A stretch of 64,000 bases of DNA from assembly GCA_963733915.1 (NCBI GenBank), contig CAVTEP010000009.1, forward strand, positions 62,001 through 126,000. Direction: 5' to 3'. This document shows positions 45,078-53,874 of this stretch, one piece after another. The stretch's first letter is position 1, and every line of letters starts with the position of its first letter. The notes below the pieces were generated by a model, which was not told the origin of the DNA, ran no database searches, and was given only the letters and a program-made list of their open reading frames with translations. Position numbers and translations under genes: made by a program. Source of the DNA: Sulfomarinibacter sp963733915 (lineage in GTDB: Bacteria; Acidobacteriota; Thermoanaerobaculia; Thermoanaerobaculales; Sulfomarinibacteraceae).

Positions 45078-45167
45078 GATGCTCCCGTATCGTGATCCCG
45101 GTCCAGAATAACTCAAGTCCCTCATGACCGGCACTTTCCCGGCCGGCTCGGGGTACCATGAACCGGC

Positions 45168-45935
45168 ATGGCGAAGACCCCCCTCGACCTCCGTCTCTAC
45201 GCCCACCGCGGCGCCTCGGCCCACCTGCCCGAGAACACTCTCGAGGCCTTCGAGAAGGCTTTGGCTGACGGCGCCAATGCACTCGAGCTGGACATCCACC
45301 GCACCGCCGACGGCCACTTCGTGGTGGCGCACGACCCCCACGGTCAGCGTCTGGCCGGTGTTTCCGAGCACATTCGAGCGCTTGGCCTCTCCGCAGTAAA
45401 AATGTGGGATCTTTCGGCCACCGACGCTCGCAACCTCGACCACCACGCCGTGCCCACGCTCGACGAGGTTCTCAAGGCTTTCCCGGGCGTGCCCATGAGC
45501 GTCGACCACAAACCCGGTGACTCCGGAGCGATTCCCGATCTGCTCGAGCTGTTGGCACGGTACGGTGCGGAGGACTGGGTGACCCTGGCGAGCTTCAGCG
45601 TTCGCGTAGTCCGCCGCATCCGTGACCTCGGCTACCGCGGCCGCACCGCCCTCACCCGGCCTGAGGTGGCATTGCTCCGGTTCCTGCCGGCAGCGCTCGC
45701 GCGGCGCTTCGTCGCAGGCGACGCCGCCCAGATCCCGACCCACTCCGGGCCCATCCGGCTCGATGGACGGAGGTTTCTCGAAAAGTGCCGGGCCCTCGGG
45801 ATTCGCGCTGACTACTGGGTGGTCGACGACCCCGCCGAGGCCCGCCGTTTGCTGGATATCGGCGCCACCGGCGTCATGACCGACGATCCGGCGCGCGTCG
45901 CTCCAGTATTTCGGGAGCGCCGGAATCAGTTTTGA
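45168..45935 (+). CDS. ugpQ: glycerophosphodiester phosphodiesterase (UgpQ type)
   Basis: 255 residues. The GDPD signature is complete: H13-R14 (YAHRGASAH), E22 (PENTLEAF), E40 and D42 (ELDIHRTADG) and H55 (VVAHDP). There is no signal peptide, so a cytoplasmic UgpQ-like enzyme that splits glycerophosphodiesters to glycerol 3-phosphate and an alcohol is expected. TACCAT lies 8 nt before the ATG and there is no Shine-Dalgarno sequence. The TGA stop is part of the following heptamer arm (AGTTTTG). Confidence 0.93.
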   Translation: MAKTPLDLRLYAHRGASAHLPENTLEAFEKALADGANALELDIHRTADGHFVVAHDPHGQRLAGVSEHIRALGLSAVKMWDLSATDARNLDHHAVPTLDEVLKAFPGVPMSVDHKPGDSGAIPDLLELLARYGAEDWVTLASFSVRVVRRIRDLGYRGRTALTRPEVALLRFLPAALARRFVAGDAAQIPTHSGPIRLDGRRFLEKCRALGIRADYWVVDDPAEARRLLDIGATGVMTDDPARVAPVFRERRNQF

Positions 45936-46034
45936 GTTTTGAGTTTTGAGTTTTGAGTTGTTGTCGAACCCCACGGTTCACCGGTGGGACGGGCGGGAAT
46001 TCCGAAATCCGAATCGAAATCCGAAATCCGAAAT
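45928..46034. repeat. chimeric heptamer element (AGTTTTG left arm, AATCCGA right arm)
   Basis: The left arm is four AGTTTTG units (45931-45958). The core has ACCCCACGG and GGTGGGACGGGCGGG. The right arm is TTCCGAAATCCGAATCGAAATCCGAAATCCGAAA, i.e. the reverse complement of an ATTTCGG-type arm. The arms therefore belong to two different unit families found elsewhere in the window as matched pairs. Confidence 0.85.
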
Positions 46035-46053
46035 GGCCAGCTAACATGAACAC

Positions 46054-46497
46054 ATGCCCAAGCACGATATGCCTCCGGGCGAGACGAATGTTGACACTGG
46101 AGTCTGGCAGGGGCGCTCGGTGGCGCGAGTGGCCGAAAGCCCCGATGGCATGATCGTCCTGGTCGGCCGCACCGCCCGCGACAACGACCTCCTGTCGGTC
46201 AAACTGGCGGCGCCCAGGGACTTCTGGTTCCACGTCGCCGGCGAATCCGGTTCGCACGTGGTGGTCCGGAACCCGGACAAGCTCGAGACGCTGCCGCGGG
46301 AGACAAAGCGCTTTGCCGCCGGGCTCGCCGCGGGCTACTCGAAGGCTCGGCGGGGCGGCAAGGTCGCCGTCCACATGGCGCGGGCCGGTGATGTGACCAA
46401 ACCGCGTGGCCTGGCCGCCGGAAAGGTCCATCTGCGACGCTTCACGACCATCCACGCAAGCCCGTTCCGGCTCGACGATGAGGGAGACGACGAGTGA
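46054..46497 (+). CDS. NFACT-R (DUF814) domain protein
   Basis: 147 residues. The core DFWFHVAGESGSHVVVRNP matches the FWFHxxxxxGSHVV motif of the NFACT-R domain, found at the C-terminal side of RqcH/NEMF/FbpA-type proteins. Here it is a stand-alone domain without the NFACT-N or coiled-coil parts. A role in RNA or ribosome binding is suggested by family. TAACAT lies 6 nt before the ATG with no Shine-Dalgarno sequence. Its stop overlaps the GTG start of the amidinotransferase gene. Confidence 0.8.
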   Translation: MPKHDMPPGETNVDTGVWQGRSVARVAESPDGMIVLVGRTARDNDLLSVKLAAPRDFWFHVAGESGSHVVVRNPDKLETLPRETKRFAAGLAAGYSKARRGGKVAVHMARAGDVTKPRGLAAGKVHLRRFTTIHASPFRLDDEGDDE

Positions 46498-47363
46498 AAG
46501 CGTTCGGTTCCCAGAGCATGGTCGAAAACTTGAAGAGGGTCCTCGTCCGCCGGCCCGACGAGGCCTTCGGCAACGCCGACCCCGCGCGCTGGCACTACGT
46601 CTCGAAGCCGGACCTGAAGGTAGCGCAGACCGAGCACGACGCCCTCGCCGCTCTTCTCGCAGAGTCCGGGTGCGAGGTGCTCTACCACGAGGCACCGCTT
46701 CCCGCCCACGCGGACGCCATCTTCACCCACGACCCGGTTATCGTCACCGACGCCGGCGCCGTGATGCTGCGGATGGGCAAGGCCGAGCGCCGCGGCGAGG
46801 AGGCGGCCATCGCGGCCACTCTGGAGGCCCTGGGGGTGCCGATCCTGGCCACCCTCGAGGGCGAAGCGACCGCCGAGGGTGGCGACCTCGTGTGGCTGGA
46901 CCACAACACGCTGGCGGTGGGGCGCGGTTATCGAACCAACGCCGAGGGCTTTCGCCAACTCACCGCCGCGCTGAGGCCGCTCGGGGTGGAGACGGTCGAG
47001 GTGCAGCTTCCCCACGGCGACGGGCCGGCCTCCTGCCTCCACCTGATGTCGTTCATCTCGATGCTTGACCACGACCTCGCAGCGGTCTATCCGCCGTTGG
47101 TGCCGGTGCCATTTATGGAGCTGCTGGCGGATCGCGGCATCGAGCTCGTCGAGGTCCCGGCGGAGGAGTACCCCACGATGGGTCCCAACGTCCTCGCTTT
47201 GGCGCCGCGGCGCTGTCTGGCCATTGATGGCAACCCCGTCACCAGAAAACGGATGGAGGCCGCGGGTTGCGAGGTTCTCACCTACAGCGGCCGCGAGCTC
47301 TCGCTCAAAGCCGAGGGCGGCGCCACCTGCCTGACAAGACCGATCCTCCGCGCCAGAAGTTGA
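46494..47363 (+). CDS. amidinotransferase-fold hydrolase (DDAH/arginine deiminase-like)
   Basis: 289 residues from a GTG overlapping the previous stop. The catalytic set of the guanidino-group modifying superfamily is visible: Asp in THDP (near 80), the EGGDLVWLD loop (near 125), His in SCLHLMS (near 183) and nucleophile Cys279 in GGATCLTRPI. The layout fits dimethylarginine dimethylaminohydrolase-like enzymes, which release citrulline. The actual substrate (methylarginine, arginine or another guanidine) cannot be told. Translational coupling to the NFACT-R protein is curious. Confidence 0.82.
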   Translation: MKAFGSQSMVENLKRVLVRRPDEAFGNADPARWHYVSKPDLKVAQTEHDALAALLAESGCEVLYHEAPLPAHADAIFTHDPVIVTDAGAVMLRMGKAERRGEEAAIAATLEALGVPILATLEGEATAEGGDLVWLDHNTLAVGRGYRTNAEGFRQLTAALRPLGVETVEVQLPHGDGPASCLHLMSFISMLDHDLAAVYPPLVPVPFMELLADRGIELVEVPAEEYPTMGPNVLALAPRRCLAIDGNPVTRKRMEAAGCEVLTYSGRELSLKAEGGATCLTRPILRARS

Positions 47364-47423
47364 CACAGGTCAAGGCCAGACCTACGGTCTTTCTGAGAAT
47401 ATCAGCGGAACAAGGCATTGAAA

Positions 47424-47978
47424 TTGAACCCGATCGAAACGCTCCGCAATGAGCACGGCCTCATCCGGCGATTTGTCGATCTCCTGTCAGTGGCAGTAGC
47501 GCGACTCGAGGTCGAGAACCCGCCACCGCGGGCTTTTTTCGACAACGGCATCGAGTTTGTTCGTGGTTTCTCGGACGGCTTTCACCACAAAAAGGAAGAG
47601 CTCGTGATGTTCGTACAGCTGGCGCAAAAGAAAAACGGCGCCATCGACGGCCAGATCGAGGCCCTCCGCTACCAGCACGACCAGGGCCGCGGGTTCATCG
47701 CCGCCATCGCCGGGGCGCTTAACGGCTATGCGGAGGAGGATTCAAGGGACATTGCGGTCGTGCGGGAGAACGCGGCAGCCTTCGCCTCGCTGCTCAAACA
47801 CCACACCCACATCGAGGACCACGCTTTCTTCCCGATGGCACGGGAGACGATGACCGAGGAGGAGCTCGAGGAGCTGGGCAAGAAGTTCGAAAAGGTGCAG
47901 GAGGTCCACGGCGACGAGACCTTCGAGCGATACCACAAGCTCATTAACGACCTCGAGCTCATGTTGGCGGAGGATTGA
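47424..47978 (+). CDS. hemerythrin HHE-domain protein
   Basis: 184 residues from TTG 47424, which aligns its start (NPIETLRNEHGLIR) with the paralogue at 48609 and is 9 nt after AAGG; another TTG two codons earlier is possible. The iron-binding His/Glu pattern is present: NEHG, GFHHKKEEL, YQHDQG and HHTHIEDHAFFPMA. These four-helix proteins carry a di-iron site that binds O2, NO or peroxide. The stop overlaps the next gene. Confidence 0.88.
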   Translation: MNPIETLRNEHGLIRRFVDLLSVAVARLEVENPPPRAFFDNGIEFVRGFSDGFHHKKEELVMFVQLAQKKNGAIDGQIEALRYQHDQGRGFIAAIAGALNGYAEEDSRDIAVVRENAAAFASLLKHHTHIEDHAFFPMARETMTEEELEELGKKFEKVQEVHGDETFERYHKLINDLELMLAED

Positions 47979-48598
47979 TGCGCTCGGCCGACGAGCTCGT
48001 GGAAAAGGCCGGAGACTGGGCTCTGATGCGGCTGTTGTTGGAGCGCCCCAGTGAGAGCTGGCGGCAGCGGCTGCTCGCCGAATCGACAGACACAGTCGAC
48101 CCCGAGCTCACCAGCGCCGTGCAGATGGCCCAGGCCGAGGGCAACGAATACCTTCACCAGGTCCTGTTCGGAGCTGACGGCCTTCTCACCTCGAGGGAAT
48201 CAGACTACCGATTCGAGCGCGATCGGGGAGCGGTCGTCGCCGACCTCGAGGGCATGAGGGAGCGATTCGGGTTTTCGTGGGACGGATCGGAAGCGGCCGA
48301 CCACATTCTGGCCCTGGTCGGACTGATGGCCCATGTTGTCTCAATGCAGGTCGAGGCGGTCCGGGACGATAACATCGGCGAAGCACTCTATCTCGAAGGT
48401 ATCACCGAGTGGCTCCGTCGCGGCCACCTCGCCTGGTTCGCCGAACAGATCGCGGGCGCCCTCAACGCGACCCAGGTGTGCTATCTGTCGCACGTGGCCC
48501 ATGCTCTCGAGCAGAGGGTCCTCCCGACCGGCGAGACCGGAAAGCCGGCGCGCCGCCCATCGGAATCGATTCGAAACCGTAAATCCGAAATTTCATAA
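47978..48598 (+). CDS. TorD/NarJ-like chaperone candidate
   Basis: 206 residues, all-helical in appearance, starting at ATG 47978 that overlaps the hemerythrin stop. LFGADGLLTSRESDYR, the central acidic helices (ALYLEGITEWLRRGHLAWF) and the length resemble the TorD family of molybdoenzyme maturation chaperones, e.g. the HLxxWxxxFxxxL-type stretch. I see no molybdoenzyme gene nearby, so the client is unknown. The last residues (IRNRKSEIS) are encoded by a partial ATTTCGG-type repeat, showing that a repeat fragment provides the C-terminus. Family call is moderate. Confidence 0.55.
   Translation: MRSADELVEKAGDWALMRLLLERPSESWRQRLLAESTDTVDPELTSAVQMAQAEGNEYLHQVLFGADGLLTSRESDYRFERDRGAVVADLEGMRERFGFSWDGSEAADHILALVGLMAHVVSMQVEAVRDDNIGEALYLEGITEWLRRGHLAWFAEQIAGALNATQVCYLSHVAHALEQRVLPTGETGKPARRPSESIRNRKSEIS
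48571..48597. repeat. partial heptamer array (ATTTCGG type, reverse sense)
   Basis: ATTCGAAACCGTAAATCCGAAATTTC contains degenerate AAATCCG units at the 3' end of the TorD-like gene and supplies its stop region. No second arm is seen. Confidence 0.5.
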
Positions 48599-48608
48599 GG
48601 AGGCCGAA

Positions 48609-49166
48609 ATGGACCCGATCGAAACTCTATCCAACGAGCACGGCTTGATTCGCCAGTACCTCGATATCCTGGCAATGGCGGCGGAAAAAATTGAAAATGG
48701 ACAGTTTCCGTCGAACGCCTTTTTTGAAAAAGCGGTGGATTTTTCGCGCACCTTTGCCGATAGCTTTCACCACTTCAAGGAGGAGCACGTGCTCTTCGTG
48801 CAGCTGGCGCAGAAAAAACGTGGCGAGGTCGACGCCCAGCTCGACGCCCTGCGCTATGAGCACGAGCGCGGTCGTTCGCTGGTCACTGGGATTGAGAAAG
48901 CCCTCCCTGGCTATGCGGCCAAGGACCCGATCAAGACCGGCGAGCTGCTCGAAAAAATCGCGGCCTACGTCTCGCTGCTCCGCCACCACATCCATGTCGA
49001 GGACCACGTCTTCTACCCGATGGCGAAAAAGACGCTCACCGAAGAGGAGTTTGCCGCCCTTGCGCCGGAGTTCGACAAGCAGCGCGAAAAACAGGGGCGC
49101 GACACCTTCGAACGCTGCCACAAAATGGTCGTCGACATGGGCTCGATCGTCACGCATCTCACATGA
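48609..49166 (+). CDS. hemerythrin HHE-domain protein (paralogue of the 47424 gene)
   Basis: 185 residues, ATG after AAGGAGG. The same His/Glu set occurs: NEHGLIRQYLD, SFHHFKEEHVLF, YEHERG and HHIHVEDHVFYPMAKK. It is clearly a tandem paralogue of the 47424 gene (same start, same spacing) separated by the TorD-like gene. It may bind O2 or NO; the second aspartate/glutamate ligands are all in place. Confidence 0.9.
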   Translation: MDPIETLSNEHGLIRQYLDILAMAAEKIENGQFPSNAFFEKAVDFSRTFADSFHHFKEEHVLFVQLAQKKRGEVDAQLDALRYEHERGRSLVTGIEKALPGYAAKDPIKTGELLEKIAAYVSLLRHHIHVEDHVFYPMAKKTLTEEEFAALAPEFDKQREKQGRDTFERCHKMVVDMGSIVTHLT

Positions 49167-49174
49167 TGAGCCGA

Positions 49175-49226
49175 ACGTTTTAACGTTTCAACGTTTTGAC
49201 TTTTTAACGATTCAACGTTTTAAAGT
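49175..49226. repeat. octamer array (AACGTTTT type)
   Basis: AACGTTTT, AACGTTTC, AACGTTTT, GACTTTTT, AACGATTC, AACGTTTT run in phase between the hemerythrin and epmB stops. The unit contains the palindrome AACGTT, so no separate opposite arm is needed for pairing. Confidence 0.8.
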
Positions 49227-49229
49227 TGC

Positions 49230-50243
49230 TCACGCCCACAACTCGACGCCGAGCTTCGACGGTGCACCCAGCACCTCGCGCACCAGCCGGGGGACGAGAT
49301 AGCCCGGAAGGCGGGTCTGGAGACCGGCCACCAGATCCCTGGCGACCTCATCCGCCACCGCGAAATGGGCCGCGCACTGGACGGGATCGAGCATGTGCAG
49401 ATAGTACGGCAGTACCCCGGCATCGAACAGCGCCTCGCCAAGCTCGACCAGCGCGTCCACCGAGTCATTGACGCCGCGCAACAGCACCGCCTGATTGAGC
49501 ACGGTGGCGCCGGTGGCTCGGAGGCAGATCAGCGCGCGTCGCACGTCGGTGTCGATCTCCTGCGCGTGGTTGACGTGAACCACGATCGTGGTCGGCAGAT
49601 CGAGACGCGCAAGCCAGTCCACGAGCCCCTCATCCACCCGCTGCGGGAGCACGATCGGCAGACGCGTGTGGATCCGGAGCCGGCGGATATCGGGCACGGC
49701 CGCCACCCGGTGGGCGAGCTGGGCGAGCGGCTGATCCGGCAGGGTCAGCGGGTCTCCCCCGGAGAGGATCACTTCCGAAAGCTCGGGGTCGGCCGCAATC
49801 GCAGCCACGACGGCGTCCCATCCCCGGCTGGCCGCGCCAAGCTCCGCATAGGGGAAGTGGCGCCGAAAGCAGTAGCGGCAGTGAACGGCGCACGCACCGG
49901 TGACAACCACGAGGGCGCGACCGTGATACTTGTGGAGCACGCCGGCGTCGGGCGGCGCCTCGATCTCGCCGACCGGATCGGTGGTGTAACCCGGAGGTGT
50001 GTCATCCTCGGCCGACACCGGCAGCACCTGGCGCAACAACGGATCGTTGACGTCGCCGCGCCGCATCCGTGCCACGAATCCTCGTGGTACTCTGAGCGGG
50101 AATCGGCGCGCCGCGTCGGGGGTTGAAGACGGGACGAGTCCGCCGAGAGCGAGGAGCTCGATCAGCTCGTCCACCTCGGTCACCGCATCCGCAAGGAGGC
50201 GGCGCCACTCTCCGGCCGGCCATGGTTTGGACGATATTCGCAT
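49230..50243 (-). CDS. epmB: EF-P lysine 2,3-aminomutase EpmB (radical SAM, KamA family)
   Basis: 337 residues. The radical SAM motif is C118-x3-C122-x2-C125 in TGACAVHCRYCFRRHFPY, with SGGDPLTL and the PLP-binding Lys expected near the C-terminus in LGAPSKLGVEL. The short length (about 340) is that of EpmB rather than catabolic KamA (about 420). It converts (S)-alpha-lysine to (R)-beta-lysine for attachment to EF-P. It is divergent from efp, 58 bp away, and epmA follows efp, confirming the assignment by context. Confidence 0.93.
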   Translation of the reverse strand: MRISSKPWPAGEWRRLLADAVTEVDELIELLALGGLVPSSTPDAARRFPLRVPRGFVARMRRGDVNDPLLRQVLPVSAEDDTPPGYTTDPVGEIEAPPDAGVLHKYHGRALVVVTGACAVHCRYCFRRHFPYAELGAASRGWDAVVAAIAADPELSEVILSGGDPLTLPDQPLAQLAHRVAAVPDIRRLRIHTRLPIVLPQRVDEGLVDWLARLDLPTTIVVHVNHAQEIDTDVRRALICLRATGATVLNQAVLLRGVNDSVDALVELGEALFDAGVLPYYLHMLDPVQCAAHFAVADEVARDLVAGLQTRLPGYLVPRLVREVLGAPSKLGVELWA

Positions 50244-50301
50244 ATCGAGATACAGTCTCGCAGCTTCGGTATGATCAGCGCAAGCAAGGAGAACGAGTGA
50301 T

Positions 50302-50865
50302 ATGGCTTCCTACAACATGAACCAGGTCAGAGTCGGGCTCAAGATCATGATGGACGGCGACCCCTGCCTCATCGTCGACACCGACGTCGTCAAGCCCGGC
50401 AAGGGCCAGGCCTTTACCCGCGTCAGATACAGAAATTACAAGACCGGAAGGGTCAACGAAACTACCCTGAAAGCATCGGACTCGGTCGAGGGCGCCGACG
50501 TCGTCGACAAGGACATGCAGTATCTCTACTCCGACGGCGGAATGTGGTATTTCATGGACCAGGATTCGTACGAGCAGGTGGGCACCCCCCCCGAGGTGGT
50601 GGGCGACGCCGTCAAGTGGCTCAAGGAAGAGGACATCTGCTCGGTAACCCTCTTCCGCGGCAACCCGATTGTCGTCACTCCGCCGAACTTCGTTGTTCTC
50701 GAGATCACCGAGACCGACCCCGGCGTCAAAGGCGACACATCCGGGGGCGGCAACAAACCGGCCACCGCCGAGACCGGCGCCGTCATCCGGGTGCCGCTCT
50801 TCGTCCAGATCGGCGAAAAGATCAAGGTCGACACGCGGACCGGAGAATACGTTTCGAGGGCATAA
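50302..50865 (+). CDS. efp: translation elongation factor P
   Basis: 187 residues, ATG after AAGGAGAACGAG. The three beta domains are intact. The modification loop is VVKPGKGQAF with Lys34 at the tip, the residue beta-lysylated by EpmA in gammaproteobacteria. The protein frees ribosomes stalled at polyproline. A ~20-residue acidic/Gly insert near 143-156 (GVKGDTSGGGNKPAT) is in the usual place for domain III. A TATGAT hexamer lies about 27 nt upstream of the start. Confidence 0.97.
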   Translation: MASYNMNQVRVGLKIMMDGDPCLIVDTDVVKPGKGQAFTRVRYRNYKTGRVNETTLKASDSVEGADVVDKDMQYLYSDGGMWYFMDQDSYEQVGTPPEVVGDAVKWLKEEDICSVTLFRGNPIVVTPPNFVVLEITETDPGVKGDTSGGGNKPATAETGAVIRVPLFVQIGEKIKVDTRTGEYVSRA

Positions 50866-50897
50866 CCCCGTGCCCGTCTCCGTCTCCGTGCCCGATT

Positions 50898-51119
<222 letters not shown>

Positions 51120-51138
51120 TACTCACCGGGAATCGACT

Positions 51139-52115
51139 GTGAATTCGCGAAAAGACGATTGGCGGCCGACGGCCACGCTGGAGGCCTTGAAGATGCGCGC
51201 GGAGATCCTGTCGAAGATCCGCGCCTTTTTCGCCGATCGTGGGGTGCTTGAGGTCGAGACCCCCCTGCTCGCTTCGGCACCGGTCACCGATCTCCACCTC
51301 CACGCTCTGAGCTGTCGCTATCGCGGTCCGGGCTGTGATGACGGACGCGAGCTCTACCTCCAAACCTCGCCCGAGTTCGCCATGAAACGACTATTGGCGG
51401 CCGGCAGCGGACCGATCTTCGAGCTCTGCAAGGCGGTGCGCGACGGCGAAGCGGGACGACGCCACAACCCGGAATTCACGATCCTCGAGTGGTATCGGCC
51501 GGGTTGGGACCACCACCGGCTGATGGACGAGGTCGACGAGCTCCTGGGCGCGGTCCTCGGCAGCCGACCGGGCGAACGACTGAGCTATGCCGCGGCATTC
51601 AGGCGCTACGCCGAGGTCGATCCTCACGACGAAGCCGATGACACGTTGCGCGAAAGAGTCCTGCGCCTCGGCGTTTCCTCCGTCGACGGTCTCAGGCGCG
51701 ACGACCTGCTGGATCTGATCCTGACCCACGTTATCGAGCCGAGACTCGGCCACTGCCAGCCGACCTTTATCGACGATTACCCGGCCTCGCAGGCAGCGCT
51801 GGCGAGGATCCGCCCCGGCAACCCGCCCCTCGCCGAGCGATTCGAGGTCTTCGTCGAGGGGCTCGAGCTCGCCAACGGCTATCACGAGCTGACCGATCCG
51901 GCTCGAACAGAGGCGAACGATTTGAGAACGACCTCGTGGCGCGACGCGGCGCCGGTCTGCCTGAGGTCCCCATCGACGAGCGTCTGCTGGCATCCCTCGA
52001 GCACGGCCTGCCGGATTGTGCCGGCGTCGCCCTCGGCGTCGACCGGCTGGTGATGTTGGCGGCCGGCACCCGCTCGATCGCCGACGTTCTCGCCTTCCCA
52101 ATTGATCGGGTTTGA
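51139..52115 (+). CDS. epmA: EF-P--(R)-beta-lysine ligase EpmA, with apparent frameshift
   Basis: The class II lysyl-tRNA synthetase-like core reads from GTG 51139 through LELANGYHELTDPA. At 51904-51914 the frame is lost: the expected continuation EQRERFENDL appears only if two single C residues (51904 and 51914) are ignored. Beyond it the next frame carries LVARRGAGLPEVPIDERLL...GVALGVDRLVMLAAG to a stop at 52115. With two bases removed the protein is 324 residues, against 325 in E. coli. In the uncorrected frame translation ends at 52053 and loses motif 3 (GVDRL), which would inactivate the enzyme. An assembly indel is possible. Context with efp and epmB supports the name. Confidence 0.85.
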
Positions 52116-52179
52116 GCTCACGACCGCGTCCGGATCCCGGCTCCGTGCCCGGTTCGATATCGGATACCATTGAACCGTC

Positions 52180-53850
52180 GTGCAGGACGATTCCACAACC
52201 CGCCAGCGGTCGCTCGCTTGGGCCATGTTTCTTGCCGCCATCGCCGTCTTCGCCTGGCTCGTAATCCGCGACGCCTGGCTCTGTGACGACGCCTTCATCA
52301 CCTTCCGCGTCGTCGACAACTTCAACAACGGCTTTGGCCTGCGTTGGAATGTGGTGGACCGGGTCCAGGTCTTTACCCATCCGCTCTGGTGTCTGTCCCT
52401 GATCGGACTGAGCTCATTCACCAACAATCTCCCGCTGGCCGCCATCTGGTGGTCGGTGGTTCTCTCGGTGGCCGCGTTCGCGATCGTCGTCCCGCGACCC
52501 ACTCGCCCACGCCTCGATCTCGTGCTCCTCGCGCTCCTGGCCCCGGCATCAAAGGCGGTCACCGACTTCGCCACCTCCGGTCTCGAAGGACCGCTCGCGT
52601 TTCTCCTGCTTGCCATCCTGATCGCGGTATGCGGCGGTCTCGAACCCGGTTGGCGGTCCGGCGACCGGTGGGTCCCACTGCTCGTCGCTGCTCTCATTCT
52701 CACCCGGCCCGATTTGGTGCTGATAGTCGGTCCGTTGTTTCTTGCCTGGTGGCTCCGCAAACCGATTCGCGAGACGGTACTGCCGGTCATTTGCGGGTTC
52801 GCCGTCCTTGCTGTCTGGGAGGGTTTTTCGTTGATCTACTACGGGAGCCTGGTTCCCAACACCGCACTCGCCAAGCTCAACACCGGCCTGCCGATCTCGG
52901 AAAAGGCCATCCAGGGTCTGCGTTATGTCGGCGACTACGCGCTGCGCGACCCGGCGGGATGTATCGTCCTCGCCTTCTGTCTGGTTTTTCTCATCGCCCT
53001 GCGCACCGATCTCCAGGCGCGCGCGGTTGCCGGAGGTATCGGGCTCTATCTGATCTACATCGTCGCCATCGGCGGCGACTTCATGAGCGGGCGGTTCTTT
53101 GCCGCTCCAGTCTTTTTAGCAGTCGCGGAGACGGTTCGCACGGCCATCTCACGGCCGCGGCCGCGGCCCGCGGTCACCGCCGCTTTCGGGGTGGTCGTTC
53201 TGACTCTCGTCGCCTCCCGTCTGCTTGGCTTTGCCGGTCTTGTCGACGACACGGTGAGTTCTAACGGCATCGCCGACGAACGCCGCGTCTATGAGCCGGC
53301 GCTGTCGCTCGCGGCGGTCCGCAACGGCCGCCCGGTGCAACGGATTTCGTGGGTCCGCGATGCCCGGGATGCGGCTCAAAGAGGGCCGTCGTTGATGCGC
53401 GCGATCGCGGTCGGGATGTCGGGATACTACGGCGGGCCCAACCTCCATATCCTCGATGTCAACGCCCTCGGCGACCCCTTGCTGAGCCGTCTGCCTGCGA
53501 GAATTTGCTCGAGGGTCGGCCACTTCGAACGCCGGATCCCCCAGGGGTATGAGGAGAGCCTCGAAAACGGGCGGTTGATGATTGTCGACCCGGAATTGGA
53601 GGCGTACTGCGGGGTCGTATGGTCGGTCACCCGCGGCCCGGTGTGGTCGTTGTCACGCCTCGGCCACAGCCTCCGGCTGATCACCGGTGCTTACGACCCT
53701 TTGGTCGCCAGCTACCTGTCGCGATCGGGCGTCTGGCAACGCGAACCCGGAGTACCCGCCCTGCCCCCGCCCGACGCCACCATCGAGATGCTCTTTCTCC
53801 CGCCGGAAACACCAATCCCATCCGCAGGCCCCGAAACCCCGAGTCAATAA
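52180..53850 (+). CDS. GT-C-type membrane glycosyltransferase candidate
   Basis: 556 residues from a GTG, with about ten transmembrane segments in the first 370 residues and a large extracytoplasmic C-terminal domain. Loop 1 contains LCDDAFITFRVVDNFNNGFGLRWNVVDRVQVFTHPLW, matching the DDA(F/Y)I(T/S)FR...G.GL.(F/Y)N...ERV pattern of bacterial GT-C proteins, in which the paired Asp are catalytic. Such proteins add a sugar from a polyprenyl-phosphate donor. TACCAT lies 9 nt before the GTG. The acceptor is unknown. It is not coupled to its neighbours. Confidence 0.65.
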   Translation: MQDDSTTRQRSLAWAMFLAAIAVFAWLVIRDAWLCDDAFITFRVVDNFNNGFGLRWNVVDRVQVFTHPLWCLSLIGLSSFTNNLPLAAIWWSVVLSVAAFAIVVPRPTRPRLDLVLLALLAPASKAVTDFATSGLEGPLAFLLLAILIAVCGGLEPGWRSGDRWVPLLVAALILTRPDLVLIVGPLFLAWWLRKPIRETVLPVICGFAVLAVWEGFSLIYYGSLVPNTALAKLNTGLPISEKAIQGLRYVGDYALRDPAGCIVLAFCLVFLIALRTDLQARAVAGGIGLYLIYIVAIGGDFMSGRFFAAPVFLAVAETVRTAISRPRPRPAVTAAFGVVVLTLVASRLLGFAGLVDDTVSSNGIADERRVYEPALSLAAVRNGRPVQRISWVRDARDAAQRGPSLMRAIAVGMSGYYGGPNLHILDVNALGDPLLSRLPARICSRVGHFERRIPQGYEESLENGRLMIVDPELEAYCGVVWSVTRGPVWSLSRLGHSLRLITGAYDPLVASYLSRSGVWQREPGVPALPPPDATIEMLFLPPETPIPSAGPETPSQ

Positions 53851-53874
53851 CCGAATCCCGGAATCTAAGTCACC

